Positions 8,022-14,570 of a DNA stretch of 17,952 bases are shown here, piece after piece. The DNA is from an uncultured Oscillibacter sp. (GTDB taxonomy: Bacteria > Bacillota > Clostridia > Oscillospirales > Oscillospiraceae): assembly GCA_900770295.1 (NCBI GenBank), contig CAAGJQ010000126.1, positions 1-17,952 of the forward strand, written 5' to 3'. The notes under the pieces were generated by a model. The model was not told the DNA's origin and did no database searches. It worked only from the letters and a program-made list of their open reading frames with translations. The translations under genes and the position numbers were made by a program. Positions within the stretch are counted from its first letter, which is position 1, and every line of letters starts with the position of its first letter.

Positions 8022-8885
8022 TTAAACGAGCCGCTTCTCCCGCAGCCGCTCCTGCCGGGCCTCCCGGATATTGACGATGGCCAGCAGAATCAGCACCGTC
8101 ACGAACAGCAGGGTGGAGATGGCGTTGATCTCCGGCGTCACCCGCTTCTTGGTCATGCCGTAGATGGTCATGGCCAGGGTGGAGGCGGAGGAGCCGGCGG
8201 TGAAGTAGCTGATGACGAAGTCGTCAATGCTCATGGTGAAGGCCGTCAGAGCGCCGGAGACGATGCCGGGCTTGATCTCCGGCAGGATGACCTTCCAGAA
8301 GGCCTGCATCCACGTGCAGCCCAGGTCCATGGCCGCGTCCACCAGATTCTTGTCCATCTGCCGCAGCTTGGGGCCCACGGACAGGATGACGTAGGGGATG
8401 TTGAAAGTGATGTGGGCGATCAGCAGGGTGCCGAAGCCCATGGTCAGCCGGGTGGGCAGCCGGAAGAGCCCCAGGGAATTGAACCAGGCCGCGAAGGACC
8501 CCCAGCCGTTGAAGAAGGCCACGAACAGCAGGCACAGGCTGACGCCGGTGACGATGTCCGCGTTCATCATGGGGATGTTGTTGACGGTCATCAGAGGCTC
8601 CCGGACCTTCCGGCGCATGGCGTAGAAGCCGATGGCGGCGAAGGTGCCGGCCACCGTGGCAATGGCCGTGGACAGCAGGGACACCAGCAGGGTGGTGTAC
8701 ACGCTCTGGATGATGAGCCGGTCACGGAGCAGCTTTTGATACCAGTCCAGGGAGAAGCCCTTCCAGACGGTGTTGCTGTTGCCGGCGTTGAAGGAGAAGA
8801 TGATGAGCAGGAAGATGGGGGCGTACAGAAAGACGAACACCAGCACCATGAACAGGCGGTTGAGAAAAGAGTTGTTCTTGTTCAC
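8022..8885 (-). CDS. potC: Polyamine ABC transporter permease PotC
   Basis: One of the two membrane subunits that form the translocation path for polyamines. The 287-residue protein has about six hydrophobic segments, the first immediately after a short charged N-terminus (FMVLVFVFLYAPIFLLIIFSF). The binding-protein-dependent permease (EAA) loop that contacts the ATPase is clear: DAAMDLGCTWMQAFWKVILPEIKPGI. The family-typical IPMMNADIVTGVSL and SIDDFVISYF segments, the latter a PotC hallmark, are present. Its ATG overlaps the potB stop by four bases (ATGA), so translation is coupled. It lies between potB and potD in the operon. Confidence 0.95.
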   Translation of the reverse strand: MNKNNSFLNRLFMVLVFVFLYAPIFLLIIFSFNAGNSNTVWKGFSLDWYQKLLRDRLIIQSVYTTLLVSLLSTAIATVAGTFAAIGFYAMRRKVREPLMTVNNIPMMNADIVTGVSLCLLFVAFFNGWGSFAAWFNSLGLFRLPTRLTMGFGTLLIAHITFNIPYVILSVGPKLRQMDKNLVDAAMDLGCTWMQAFWKVILPEIKPGIVSGALTAFTMSIDDFVISYFTAGSSASTLAMTIYGMTKKRVTPEINAISTLLFVTVLILLAIVNIREARQERLREKRLV

Positions 8886-9736
8886 ATCATCACCGCCTGT
8901 TCCTCGCCCTCACCGAAGCGGTTCATGACCGCCATGCAGATGACGACAATAATCATCATAACCAGGGAGATGGCCGCGCCCAGATAGGGGTTGTAGGCGC
9001 CGCCCAGGAATTGCTGCTCGATCAGATCGCCCAGCAGCAGCTCCGTGCCGCCGCCCAGCATCTTGGAAATGGCGAAGGTGGACACGGAGGGCACGAACAC
9101 CATGGTGATGCCGGAGAGCACGCCGGGCAGGGAGAGGGGCAGGATGACCCGGCGGAACACGTTGAAGGTGTTGGCGCCCAGGTCCCGGGCCGCCTCCAGC
9201 AGGGAGGGGTCCAGCTTGATGATGACCGAGTAGATGGGCAGGACCATGAAGGGCAGGTAGTTGTACACCATGCCCAGCACCACCGCGCCCTGGGTGTTCA
9301 TCATGCGGAAGTATTCGATGTTGGTGCCGAAGATGTTGTTGTACAGGGCGATCAGCCCGATCTTCTGAAAGAGCTGGTTCAAAAGGCCGTTGTTCTCCAG
9401 AATGGACATCCAGGAGTAGGTCCGCAGCAGGAAGTTCATCCACATGGGCAGCATGATGAGCACCATGGCGACGCGCTGGAACCGGGGGCCCTCCTTGCTC
9501 ATGATATAGGCCAGCGGGTAGCCGATGACCAGGCAGATGAGCGTGGCGATGAGGGCCAGCTTGAAGGAGCGGGTGAACACCACCGCGTAGGTGCCCATCT
9601 TGGCGAAGTTGGCCAGGGTAAAGCCGCCGCCGGCGGCGGAGAAGGCGTAGATGACCACCATGATAATGGGGGCCACCACGAACAGCGCCATCCAGATCAC
9701 ATAGGGGATGGTGAGACGGGAGAGCTTATTCTTCAT
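8882..9736 (-). CDS. potB: Polyamine ABC transporter permease PotB
   Basis: Second membrane subunit of the polyamine importer, 284 residues with about six membrane segments. The opening YVIWMALFVVAPIIMVVIYAF and the segments LIMLPMWMNFLLRTYSWMSIL and NYLPFMVLPIYSVI are typical PotB. The EAA loop reads EAARDLGANTFNVFRRVILPLSLPGVLSG. An in-frame ATG exists at 9754. The ATG at 9736 is chosen because an AGGAGGAG ribosome site lies nine bases before it and MKNKLSRL matches the usual N-terminus. This gives an 11-bp overlap with the end of potA; the GAG codons of the PotA acidic tail serve as the ribosome binding site. It overlaps potC by 4 bp at the other end. Confidence 0.94.
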   Translation of the reverse strand: MKNKLSRLTIPYVIWMALFVVAPIIMVVIYAFSAAGGGFTLANFAKMGTYAVVFTRSFKLALIATLICLVIGYPLAYIMSKEGPRFQRVAMVLIMLPMWMNFLLRTYSWMSILENNGLLNQLFQKIGLIALYNNIFGTNIEYFRMMNTQGAVVLGMVYNYLPFMVLPIYSVIIKLDPSLLEAARDLGANTFNVFRRVILPLSLPGVLSGITMVFVPSVSTFAISKMLGGGTELLLGDLIEQQFLGGAYNPYLGAAISLVMMIIVVICMAVMNRFGEGEEQAVMM

Positions 9737-10910
9737 CCCCGCTCTCCTCCTCATCCGGCGCCAGACTGGCGTCGTCCAGTTCGTCGTATTCCTCGGAGAA
9801 GGAGGAGTAGTCGCCGAACATGCCGGAGTACTTGCTCTTTTTCATGACGTGGATGCCGTCGGGGTCGATCTTGATGCCGATGCGGGCGCCGACAGGGGAG
9901 TGGTCCGTGGTCTGGATCAGCCACTTGAAGCCCCTGAAATCCACGATGATGTCGTACTGCATGCCCTTGAAGGTCACGTTGGTGACAGTGCCCACCAGCT
10001 GGCCCTGCTCCACGGGGACGATGTCGATGTCCTCGGGCCGGATGACCACGTCCACGGGCTCGTTCTCGTCGAAGCCGCCGTCCAGGCAGGGGAACTGCCG
10101 GCCGTACATCTGGACCAGCTTGTCCCGGACCATGATGCCGTCAATGATGTTGGACTCGCCGATGAAGTCCGCCACGAAGGCGTTCTTCGGCTCGTTGTAG
10201 ATGTCCTCGGGGGTGCCGATCTGCTGGATGCAGCCCTTGTCCATGACCACGATGGTGTCGGACATGGTCAGGGCCTCCTCCTGGTCGTGGGTCACGTAGA
10301 TGAAGGTGATGCCCACCTGCTGCTGGATGCGCTTGAGCTCGATCTGCATGTCCTTGCGGAGCTTCAGGTCCAGCGCGCCCAGGGGCTCGTCCAGAAGCAG
10401 CACCTTTGGCCGGTTCACCAGAGCCCGGGCGATGGCCACCCGCTGCTGCTGGCCGCCGGAGAGGGCGTCGGGCTTGCGGTGCTCAAAGCCCTTCAGGCTG
10501 ATGACCTCCAGCATCTCCATGACCCGCTGGTGGATCTCCTCCTCGGGGATCTTCACCTTTTTTCTGCCGGTGGGGTCGCTGGGGTCGGGACGCTTCTGCA
10601 TCCGCAGGCCGAAGGCGATGTTCTCATACACATTCAGGTGCGGGAACAGGGCGTATTTCTGGAAAACGGTATTGATCTGCCGCTGATAGGGCGGAACGTC
10701 ATTAATCCTCACACCGTCGAACAGGACGTCTCCGGACGTGGGTGTCGCGAAGCCGCCAATGATCCGCAGCGTGGTGGTCTTACCGCACCCGCTGGGTCCG
10801 AGCAATGTGAGGAATTCCTTGTCATTGATATAAAGATTGATGTCATTCAATACAGGTTCATCGTCGTACACCATGCAGAGATTCCGCAGGCGAATCAACT
10901 CTTTGGACAT
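9726..10910 (-). CDS. potA: Polyamine ABC transporter ATP-binding protein PotA
   Basis: Cytosolic ATPase that powers polyamine uptake through PotB/PotC. The 394 residues include Walker A GPSGCGKT (38-45), a Q-loop at VFQKYALFP, signature LSGGQQQR (151-158), Walker B VLLLDEP (171-177), a D-loop (GALD) and the switch His209 (YVTHD). A regulatory TOBE-type C-terminal domain follows (VVIRPEDIDIVP onward). Two departures from a plain PotA stand out: a charged 15-20-residue insertion between the Q-loop and signature (about 106-125, RPDPSDPTGRKKVK), and a strongly acidic tail over the last ~25 residues. GGGGGAGG four bases before the ATG is the ribosome site. It is the first gene of potABCD, behind a sigma-A promoter at 11008-11036. 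Confidence 0.96.
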   Translation of the reverse strand: MSKELIRLRNLCMVYDDEPVLNDINLYINDKEFLTLLGPSGCGKTTTLRIIGGFATPTSGDVLFDGVRINDVPPYQRQINTVFQKYALFPHLNVYENIAFGLRMQKRPDPSDPTGRKKVKIPEEEIHQRVMEMLEVISLKGFEHRKPDALSGGQQQRVAIARALVNRPKVLLLDEPLGALDLKLRKDMQIELKRIQQQVGITFIYVTHDQEEALTMSDTIVVMDKGCIQQIGTPEDIYNEPKNAFVADFIGESNIIDGIMVRDKLVQMYGRQFPCLDGGFDENEPVDVVIRPEDIDIVPVEQGQLVGTVTNVTFKGMQYDIIVDFRGFKWLIQTTDHSPVGARIGIKIDPDGIHVMKKSKYSGMFGDYSSFSEEYDELDDASLAPDEEESGDEE

Positions 10911-11007
10911 GTATCCTCCCCCATTTCAATCGTATTTTTGTCTGTAAAAGCGCGCCTCTTTTCTCTGTTGAGGGGGAACCTTTCTCGTCGAAATTCAGCA
11001 TTTTAAA

Positions 11008-11036
11008 ATGATATCGGAAGAGTCCAAAAAAGTCAA
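11008..11036 (-). promoter_or_regulatory. Sigma-A promoter of the potABCD operon
   Basis: On the minus strand TTGACT (11031-11036) and TATCAT (11008-11013) are separated by exactly 17 bp; each matches consensus at 5 of 6 positions. Transcription would start near 11001, giving a leader of about 90 nt before potA. I see no obvious riboswitch fold or operator palindrome in that leader. The promoter begins 30 bp after the stop of the upstream pseudouridine synthase gene, with no terminator between, so some read-through into pot is possible. Confidence 0.8.
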
Positions 11037-11065
11037 GGGAATTACCTATATTTATCCCGCAATTT

Positions 11066-12037
11066 TCAGGCATTTTTCCCGTCCGCGAAATATTTGCTCC
11101 GGAAGGGGACATCCTCCACGGTGAAGGTCCTGCCCCGCAGGTAGTTCAGCATCCCCGCGTCGGTGGGGAGCTCGAAGTGCAGCTTGTAGGAATACAGGGC
11201 CTGGCGGGTCTCGTGATAGCGCTTGTTCACGGCGCCGTTTCCGTACTTGCCGTCCCCCAGCAGGGGGCAGCCAATCTCCGCCATGGAGACCCGGATCTGG
11301 TGGGTCCGGCCGGTCAGCAGGCGGCACTCCACCAGGGATAATTCTCCCCGGTTTTCCAGGGTTTTATAAAAAGTGACGGCGGTCTTGCCGCCGGGGACGG
11401 GGCGGCGGTAGAAGGATACCTGCTTTTTGACCTCGTCCTTGAGCAAAAAGCCCTCGACCTTTCCCTCCGCCGGCCGGGGGTGGCCAACGGTGACGCAGAG
11501 GTAGGATTTCTCCAGTTCGTGGCTTTTGATCTTCTCATTGATGATGCGCAGCGTCTCGGCGTTTTTGGCGGCGATGACGATGCCGCCGGTATTCCGGTCG
11601 ATGCGGTTGCACAGGGCCGGGGCGAAGGCGTTCTCCCACTTGGGGTTCCACTCCTTCTTCTGGTACAGGTACGCCTGGATGTGGTTGATGAGGGTGTTGA
11701 CCTTCTCCGTCTCGTCGGCGTGGACCACCAGGCCGGGGCGCTTGTCCACCAGCAGCAGGTTCTCGTCCTCGTAGACGATGTTCAGCTGGGGCTTGAACAC
11801 CGTCAGAAAGAGATTTTCCTCATTGGGCTTGTCAAAGAACTCATCATTGATATATAATTGTAAGACATCGCCGGCGCAGAGGCGGGCGTCCCGCTTGGAG
11901 CCTTTGCCGTTGACCTTGATGCGCTTGAGGCGGATGTATTTTTGCAGCAGGGCAGGGGGCAGCAGGGGCAGGTTCTTGGACACAAAGCGGTCCAGGCGCT
12001 GTCCGGCGTCGTTTTTTCCGATGGTGAATTCCCGCAT
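11066..12037 (-). CDS. RluD-family (RluA-type) rRNA/tRNA pseudouridine synthase
   Basis: Converts specific uridines in structured RNA to pseudouridine. It has 323 residues. An N-terminal S4 RNA-binding domain (about 12-60, QRLDRFVSKNL... RIKVNGK) precedes the catalytic domain. The active-site motif reads NRIDRNTGG, placing the catalytic Asp at 147; most family members have HRLDRxTSG, so this is a slightly divergent form. LLTGRTHQIRV and GCPLLGDGKYG, both conserved in RluA-type enzymes, follow. AGGAGG six bases before the ATG supports the start, and a promoter lies at 12073-12101. The family is clear, but the exact target nucleotide cannot be assigned, so no rlu letter is given. Confidence 0.92.
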   Translation of the reverse strand: MREFTIGKNDAGQRLDRFVSKNLPLLPPALLQKYIRLKRIKVNGKGSKRDARLCAGDVLQLYINDEFFDKPNEENLFLTVFKPQLNIVYEDENLLLVDKRPGLVVHADETEKVNTLINHIQAYLYQKKEWNPKWENAFAPALCNRIDRNTGGIVIAAKNAETLRIINEKIKSHELEKSYLCVTVGHPRPAEGKVEGFLLKDEVKKQVSFYRRPVPGGKTAVTFYKTLENRGELSLVECRLLTGRTHQIRVSMAEIGCPLLGDGKYGNGAVNKRYHETRQALYSYKLHFELPTDAGMLNYLRGRTFTVEDVPFRSKYFADGKNA

Positions 12038-12072
12038 AGTGGGCCTCCTGTGGCAGAGATCAGATTGTGTTT

Positions 12073-12101
12073 ATCATACCCGTTTGCCGGGAGGTTGTAA
12101 A
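12073..12101 (-). promoter_or_regulatory. Sigma-A promoter of the pseudouridine synthase gene
   Basis: On the minus strand TTTACA (12096-12101) and TATGAT (12073-12078) are separated by 17 bp; each matches consensus at 5 of 6 positions. The start codon lies about 30 bp downstream of the predicted transcription start. The opposite strand of this divergent region shows no equally good promoter for the gene at 12142. Confidence 0.75.
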
Positions 12102-12141
12102 GCCCGGGCGGAATTTTTTCATGAATGAGGAGACGCGGAAC

Positions 12142-12462
12142 ATGAAGGACAGTCCCAAAAAAAAGCGGAGCGGAAAGGTGAATTATGTCTGGGTGCTGGC
12201 GGGCGGATATCTGGTGTATCTGGCGGTCCAGCTGTTTGGAAATGTGATCTCCGGCAAGTCCGACACACCGGCCATCGGCATTGCCGGCGGCGTGGTGTTT
12301 GTGGTTATCGGCTGCGGCCTGCTCATCCGGGAATGGCGGGCCTACCAGTACGGCAGAGCCCACATCGATGACCCGGAGACCTGGAACGACGACCCGGTGG
12401 AGCCGGAGAAACTCACGGAGGACGCGGAGACGCCGGAAGAGGGAGAGAAGCGCCATGTGTGA
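12142..12462 (+). CDS. Small membrane protein of unknown function with acidic tail
   Basis: I do not recognise the family. The 106-residue product has a Lys-rich N-terminus (MKDSPKKKRSGK), two hydrophobic segments (YVWVLAGGYLVYLAVQLF and IGIAGGVVFVVIGCGLLI) joined by a short Gly/Ser/Lys loop, then a hydrophilic, strongly acidic C-terminal ~45 residues rich in Asp, Glu and Pro. The positive N-terminus suggests both ends lie in the cytoplasm. GAGGAG nine bases before 12142 selects this start; earlier in-frame ATGs at 12121 and 12067 lack such a site, and the 12067 ATG falls over the divergent promoter. Its end overlaps the next gene by 8 bp, so the two are translationally coupled and may act together. 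No function is proposed. Confidence 0.7.
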   Translation: MKDSPKKKRSGKVNYVWVLAGGYLVYLAVQLFGNVISGKSDTPAIGIAGGVVFVVIGCGLLIREWRAYQYGRAHIDDPETWNDDPVEPEKLTEDAETPEEGEKRHV

Positions 12463-12922
12463 AGAACTGCTGAAGGCCATCCAGACAGGCAGGACCTGGC
12501 TGGACCGGTTTACCCGCCGGGAGTATACCAAGGCGTTTAAGGCCTATACAGAGCAGTTCGGCCCCCTCTATATGGCTGCCGTCCGGGAGACGGATGGAGA
12601 CGAGACAGCCCTCCGGGCCATGGCGGACTGTCTGCTGGACGGACTGGAGAGGGGCTGGAAGAATCAGCGCGTCTGGAACCGCTCCGCCGCTCGGGTCAAT
12701 GAAAAACAGATGATGGTGGACTACCTGTCTCCCATGCTGCTGGGTCTGGAGGAGCCGGACTGCCCCAGACTCGCCCGGATTCTGCGGGACCGGTGGGAGG
12801 AGCGCTGGCCCAGGGACCCCTATTATCTGGCGACCTATTCCGAGATTCAGAACGGCTTTCGGAATGTGATCTTTGGTTTTGACATGGCGAATAAGCATTT
12901 GGACAAGGACATGGATTCGTGA
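12455..12922 (+). CDS. Conserved-looking hypothetical protein coupled to the membrane protein gene
   Basis: I do not recognise the family. The 155-residue product appears soluble and helical, rich in Arg, Trp and acidic residues, with no signal peptide or long hydrophobic stretch. Recurrent aromatic motifs are visible (TWLDRF, ERGWKNQRVW, DRWEERWPRDPYYLATY). A Phe-rich C-terminus ends in FGFDMANKHLDKDMDS. The ATG at 12455 lies inside the end of the preceding gene (an ATGTGTGA overlap) behind a GAGGGAGAG ribosome site. The frame is open further upstream, but there it only shadows the previous gene. No convincing terminator follows; the next gene has its own strong promoter. Confidence 0.68.
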   Translation: MCEELLKAIQTGRTWLDRFTRREYTKAFKAYTEQFGPLYMAAVRETDGDETALRAMADCLLDGLERGWKNQRVWNRSAARVNEKQMMVDYLSPMLLGLEEPDCPRLARILRDRWEERWPRDPYYLATYSEIQNGFRNVIFGFDMANKHLDKDMDS

Positions 12923-13003
12923 GGACGGACCGCCTGTCCGACTGTCCAATTCGATTTTAGAATCCGCTCCGGAAAAAAACTGGCGGAAATTTGAAAAAAT
13001 TGT

Positions 13004-13032
13004 TTGACAAGCGGGGGACCATCCCTTATAAT
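13004..13032 (+). promoter_or_regulatory. Perfect-consensus sigma-A promoter of yceD-rpmF
   Basis: TTGACA (13004-13009) and TATAAT (13027-13032) are separated by exactly 17 bp, a full 12 of 12 match to the housekeeping consensus. Runs of A and T just upstream (GAAAAAATTG) could act as an UP element. The predicted transcription start near 13039 leaves a short leader of about 20 nt before the yceD ATG. Such strength suits a ribosomal protein operon. Confidence 0.93.
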
Positions 13033-13059
13033 ACTAATCGTGTCATTGCGAGGTAGCTT

Positions 13060-13557
13060 ATGCTTTTTGATGTAAAATCCATCCTGCACACCCCTGGAAA
13101 ACAGCTGGAATTCCAGTTTGAGCTAGATCTTTCCGACATGGAATTCTCCGGCCGGTATCCGGTCAGCCGCCCTGTGAAGGTCGCTGGCGAGGTGCGCAAC
13201 ACCGCCGATGTTCTGGAACTGGAACTGACCGCCCGGACCACGCTGGACGCCGTGTGCGACCGCTGCGGCAAGGCGTTTTTGCAGGAAAAGGAGATTCCGT
13301 ACAGCTGCATGCTGGCGGAGGAACTTCAAAACGAGGACAATGACGAGATCGTCCTGCTGGAGGACGGCAAGGTGGATGTGGGCGATCTGGCCCGCACCGC
13401 GTTCATCCTCGGCATGGACACCAAAACTCTGTGTTCTGAAGATTGCAAAGGACTGTGTCCCCGGTGCGGCGCCGATCTGAACCTCGGCCCCTGCTCCTGT
13501 AAAAAGGAAGTGGACCCGCGGCTCGCAGCCCTGGCCAAGCTTTTGGAGAACAAATAA
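13060..13557 (+). CDS. yceD: YceD/DUF177 family protein (23S rRNA accumulation)
   Basis: Member of the DUF177 family, encoded next to rpmF in most bacteria and linked in E. coli and plants to 23S rRNA accumulation and large-subunit assembly. The 165-residue protein has the usual two parts: a beta-rich N-terminal half, then a Cys-rich C-terminal half typical of the Firmicutes form. Visible cysteines are C66 and C69 (CDRC), then C125, C129, C133 and C136 (CSEDCKGLCPRCG), and C145 and C147. They suggest metal binding, which is inference. GAGG seven bases before the ATG is the ribosome site. It lies 58 bp before rpmF in the same transcript. Confidence 0.93.
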   Translation: MLFDVKSILHTPGKQLEFQFELDLSDMEFSGRYPVSRPVKVAGEVRNTADVLELELTARTTLDAVCDRCGKAFLQEKEIPYSCMLAEELQNEDNDEIVLLEDGKVDVGDLARTAFILGMDTKTLCSEDCKGLCPRCGADLNLGPCSCKKEVDPRLAALAKLLENK

Positions 13558-13615
13558 AGTACAAATAAGGACGGGCCACACTCCCGGGCCTTTGAATGAT
13601 CAAGGAGGTGTCACA

Positions 13616-13810
13616 ATGGCAGTACCTAAGGGAAAAGTATCCAAAGCAAGACGCGACAAGCGCCGCAGCTCCGTTTGGAAGCTGGAGGCTCCCGGTCTCG
13701 TCGCATGCCCGAAATGCGGTGCGCTGCACCTGCCTCACAGAATGTGCCAGGAGTGCGGTTACTACAACGGCCGCGAGGTCAAGGTTGTCAAGTCCGTTGT
13801 CGCGAAATAA
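13616..13810 (+). CDS. rpmF: Ribosomal protein bL32
   Basis: Small protein of the 50S ribosomal subunit. The 64-residue sequence starts MAVPKGKVSKARRDKRR, the family signature, and carries the zinc-ribbon cysteines C31, C34, C44 and C47 (CPKC...CQEC). It is therefore the zinc-binding form of L32. An ATG exists 24 bases upstream in frame, but the AAGGAGGTG site directly before 13616 and family homology fix the start here. It is co-transcribed with yceD and closed by a terminator. Confidence 0.98.
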   Translation: MAVPKGKVSKARRDKRRSSVWKLEAPGLVACPKCGALHLPHRMCQECGYYNGREVKVVKSVVAK

Positions 13811-13829
13811 GGATTTGCACGCATGCTTT

Positions 13830-13866
13830 AGGAGGGAAGAACAGGCTTCTTCCCTCCTTGCTTTTT
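13830..13866 (+). terminator. Intrinsic terminator of yceD-rpmF
   Basis: A 12-bp perfect stem (AGGAGGGAAGAA / TTCTTCCCTCCT, arms 13830-13841 and 13847-13858) with a CAGGC loop is followed by TGCTTTTTG. It starts 19 bp after the rpmF stop. The downstream T-run is immediately followed by the -35 box of the next gene. Confidence 0.85.
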
Positions 13867-13869
13867 GTC

Positions 13870-13898
13870 TTGCTATCCTGCCCCTTGATGGATATAAT
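13870..13898 (+). promoter_or_regulatory. Sigma-A promoter leading into the unknown gene and der
   Basis: TTGCTA (13870-13875, 4 of 6) and TATAAT (13893-13898, 6 of 6) are separated by 17 bp. It abuts the rpmF terminator. The predicted start near 13905 leaves a leader of about 27 nt before the GTG start at 13932. No other good promoter is seen before der, so it probably also drives der-plsY-gpsA. Confidence 0.75.
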
Positions 13899-13931
13899 AC
13901 GAATGTATGAATGTGTCAGGAGGCGCTGCCT

Positions 13932-14564
13932 GTGAGTTTTCAGGATGAAATCGCGCAGATTCAGATGGAAAAAGCCAAAAAGTTTCAAGAGCAAAGCTCC
14001 GCCGGGTCAAACCGGGAGAAATGTGGAGCTTATATTGACGCCATTTGCGATGCGATCCGCAGGCGCATCAAATCAGCGGCCAGAGAAGGAGCCGTCCGTT
14101 ATCAGACCTATAGGACGTATCGCGTAAAAGCGGACGGGGAAACAGAACTGCGTTCCGAGGAGAAAACCAGTCCGCACTATACTGCTACATGGCTTGCGCG
14201 GTGTGAAATTGATTTTTCAAAAAAGACCTTCTTTTATGACGCACAGGAAATGACCTTTTACATCAATGAGGTCAGCACATTATTCTATATTCTTGATGAA
14301 GTGGAGCGGCGTTTGAGCCTGGACGGCATCTTTCCGGTAGAGTTCAAAGAGACAGAAAAAGACCTGGACTATCTCTTTGTGCATTTGCTGAAATACGAGA
14401 ATATCTGTGTGAAAAGCCACTTGTGCCGTCCTGATAACTGTGACAGCTTAAAAAAGGCCTCCGCCGACTACCAAAGAGGATTGGGCAGAGGACAACTCTC
14501 CGCAACCATTGGAAGCGGATTCGCTTATTTTATACCAGAACAAAAGACAACAGAAAGGAAGTGA
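13932..14564 (+). CDS. Hypothetical protein of lower GC content, first gene before der
   Basis: I do not recognise the family. The 210-residue product looks soluble. It starts with a charged helix (SFQDEIAQIQMEKAKKFQEQ), then a KCGAYIDAICDAIRRRIKSAAREG helix, a region with TYRTYRVKADG and HYTATWLARCEIDF, and a C-terminal part with GSGFAYFIPEQK. No signal peptide, membrane segment or known catalytic motif is visible. The GTG start is chosen because AGGAGG (13918-13923) sits eight bases before it; the ATG at 13911 would begin almost at the predicted transcription start. Sampled stretches run about 38-50% GC with many A-ending codons, against the much GC-richer genes on both sides, which suggests recent gain or weak codon selection. 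The stop is 6 bp before der. Confidence 0.75.
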   Translation: MSFQDEIAQIQMEKAKKFQEQSSAGSNREKCGAYIDAICDAIRRRIKSAAREGAVRYQTYRTYRVKADGETELRSEEKTSPHYTATWLARCEIDFSKKTFFYDAQEMTFYINEVSTLFYILDEVERRLSLDGIFPVEFKETEKDLDYLFVHLLKYENICVKSHLCRPDNCDSLKKASADYQRGLGRGQLSATIGSGFAYFIPEQKTTERK

Positions 14565-14570
14565 GAGCCG

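Noticed and set aside
10911..11000. Riboswitch or polyamine-responsive leader before potA
   Set aside because: The ~90-nt leader shows no strong stem, no known riboswitch core and no terminator-antiterminator pair.
12923..13003. Possible terminator after the gene ending at 12922
   Set aside because: Only short imperfect stems (for example CGGAC/GTCCG) without a following T-run; A-runs dominate instead and fit better as upstream promoter sequence.
13558..13615. Autoregulatory hairpin (GGCC repeats) before rpmF
   Set aside because: Only four to five base pairs can form with a large loop; too weak to claim.
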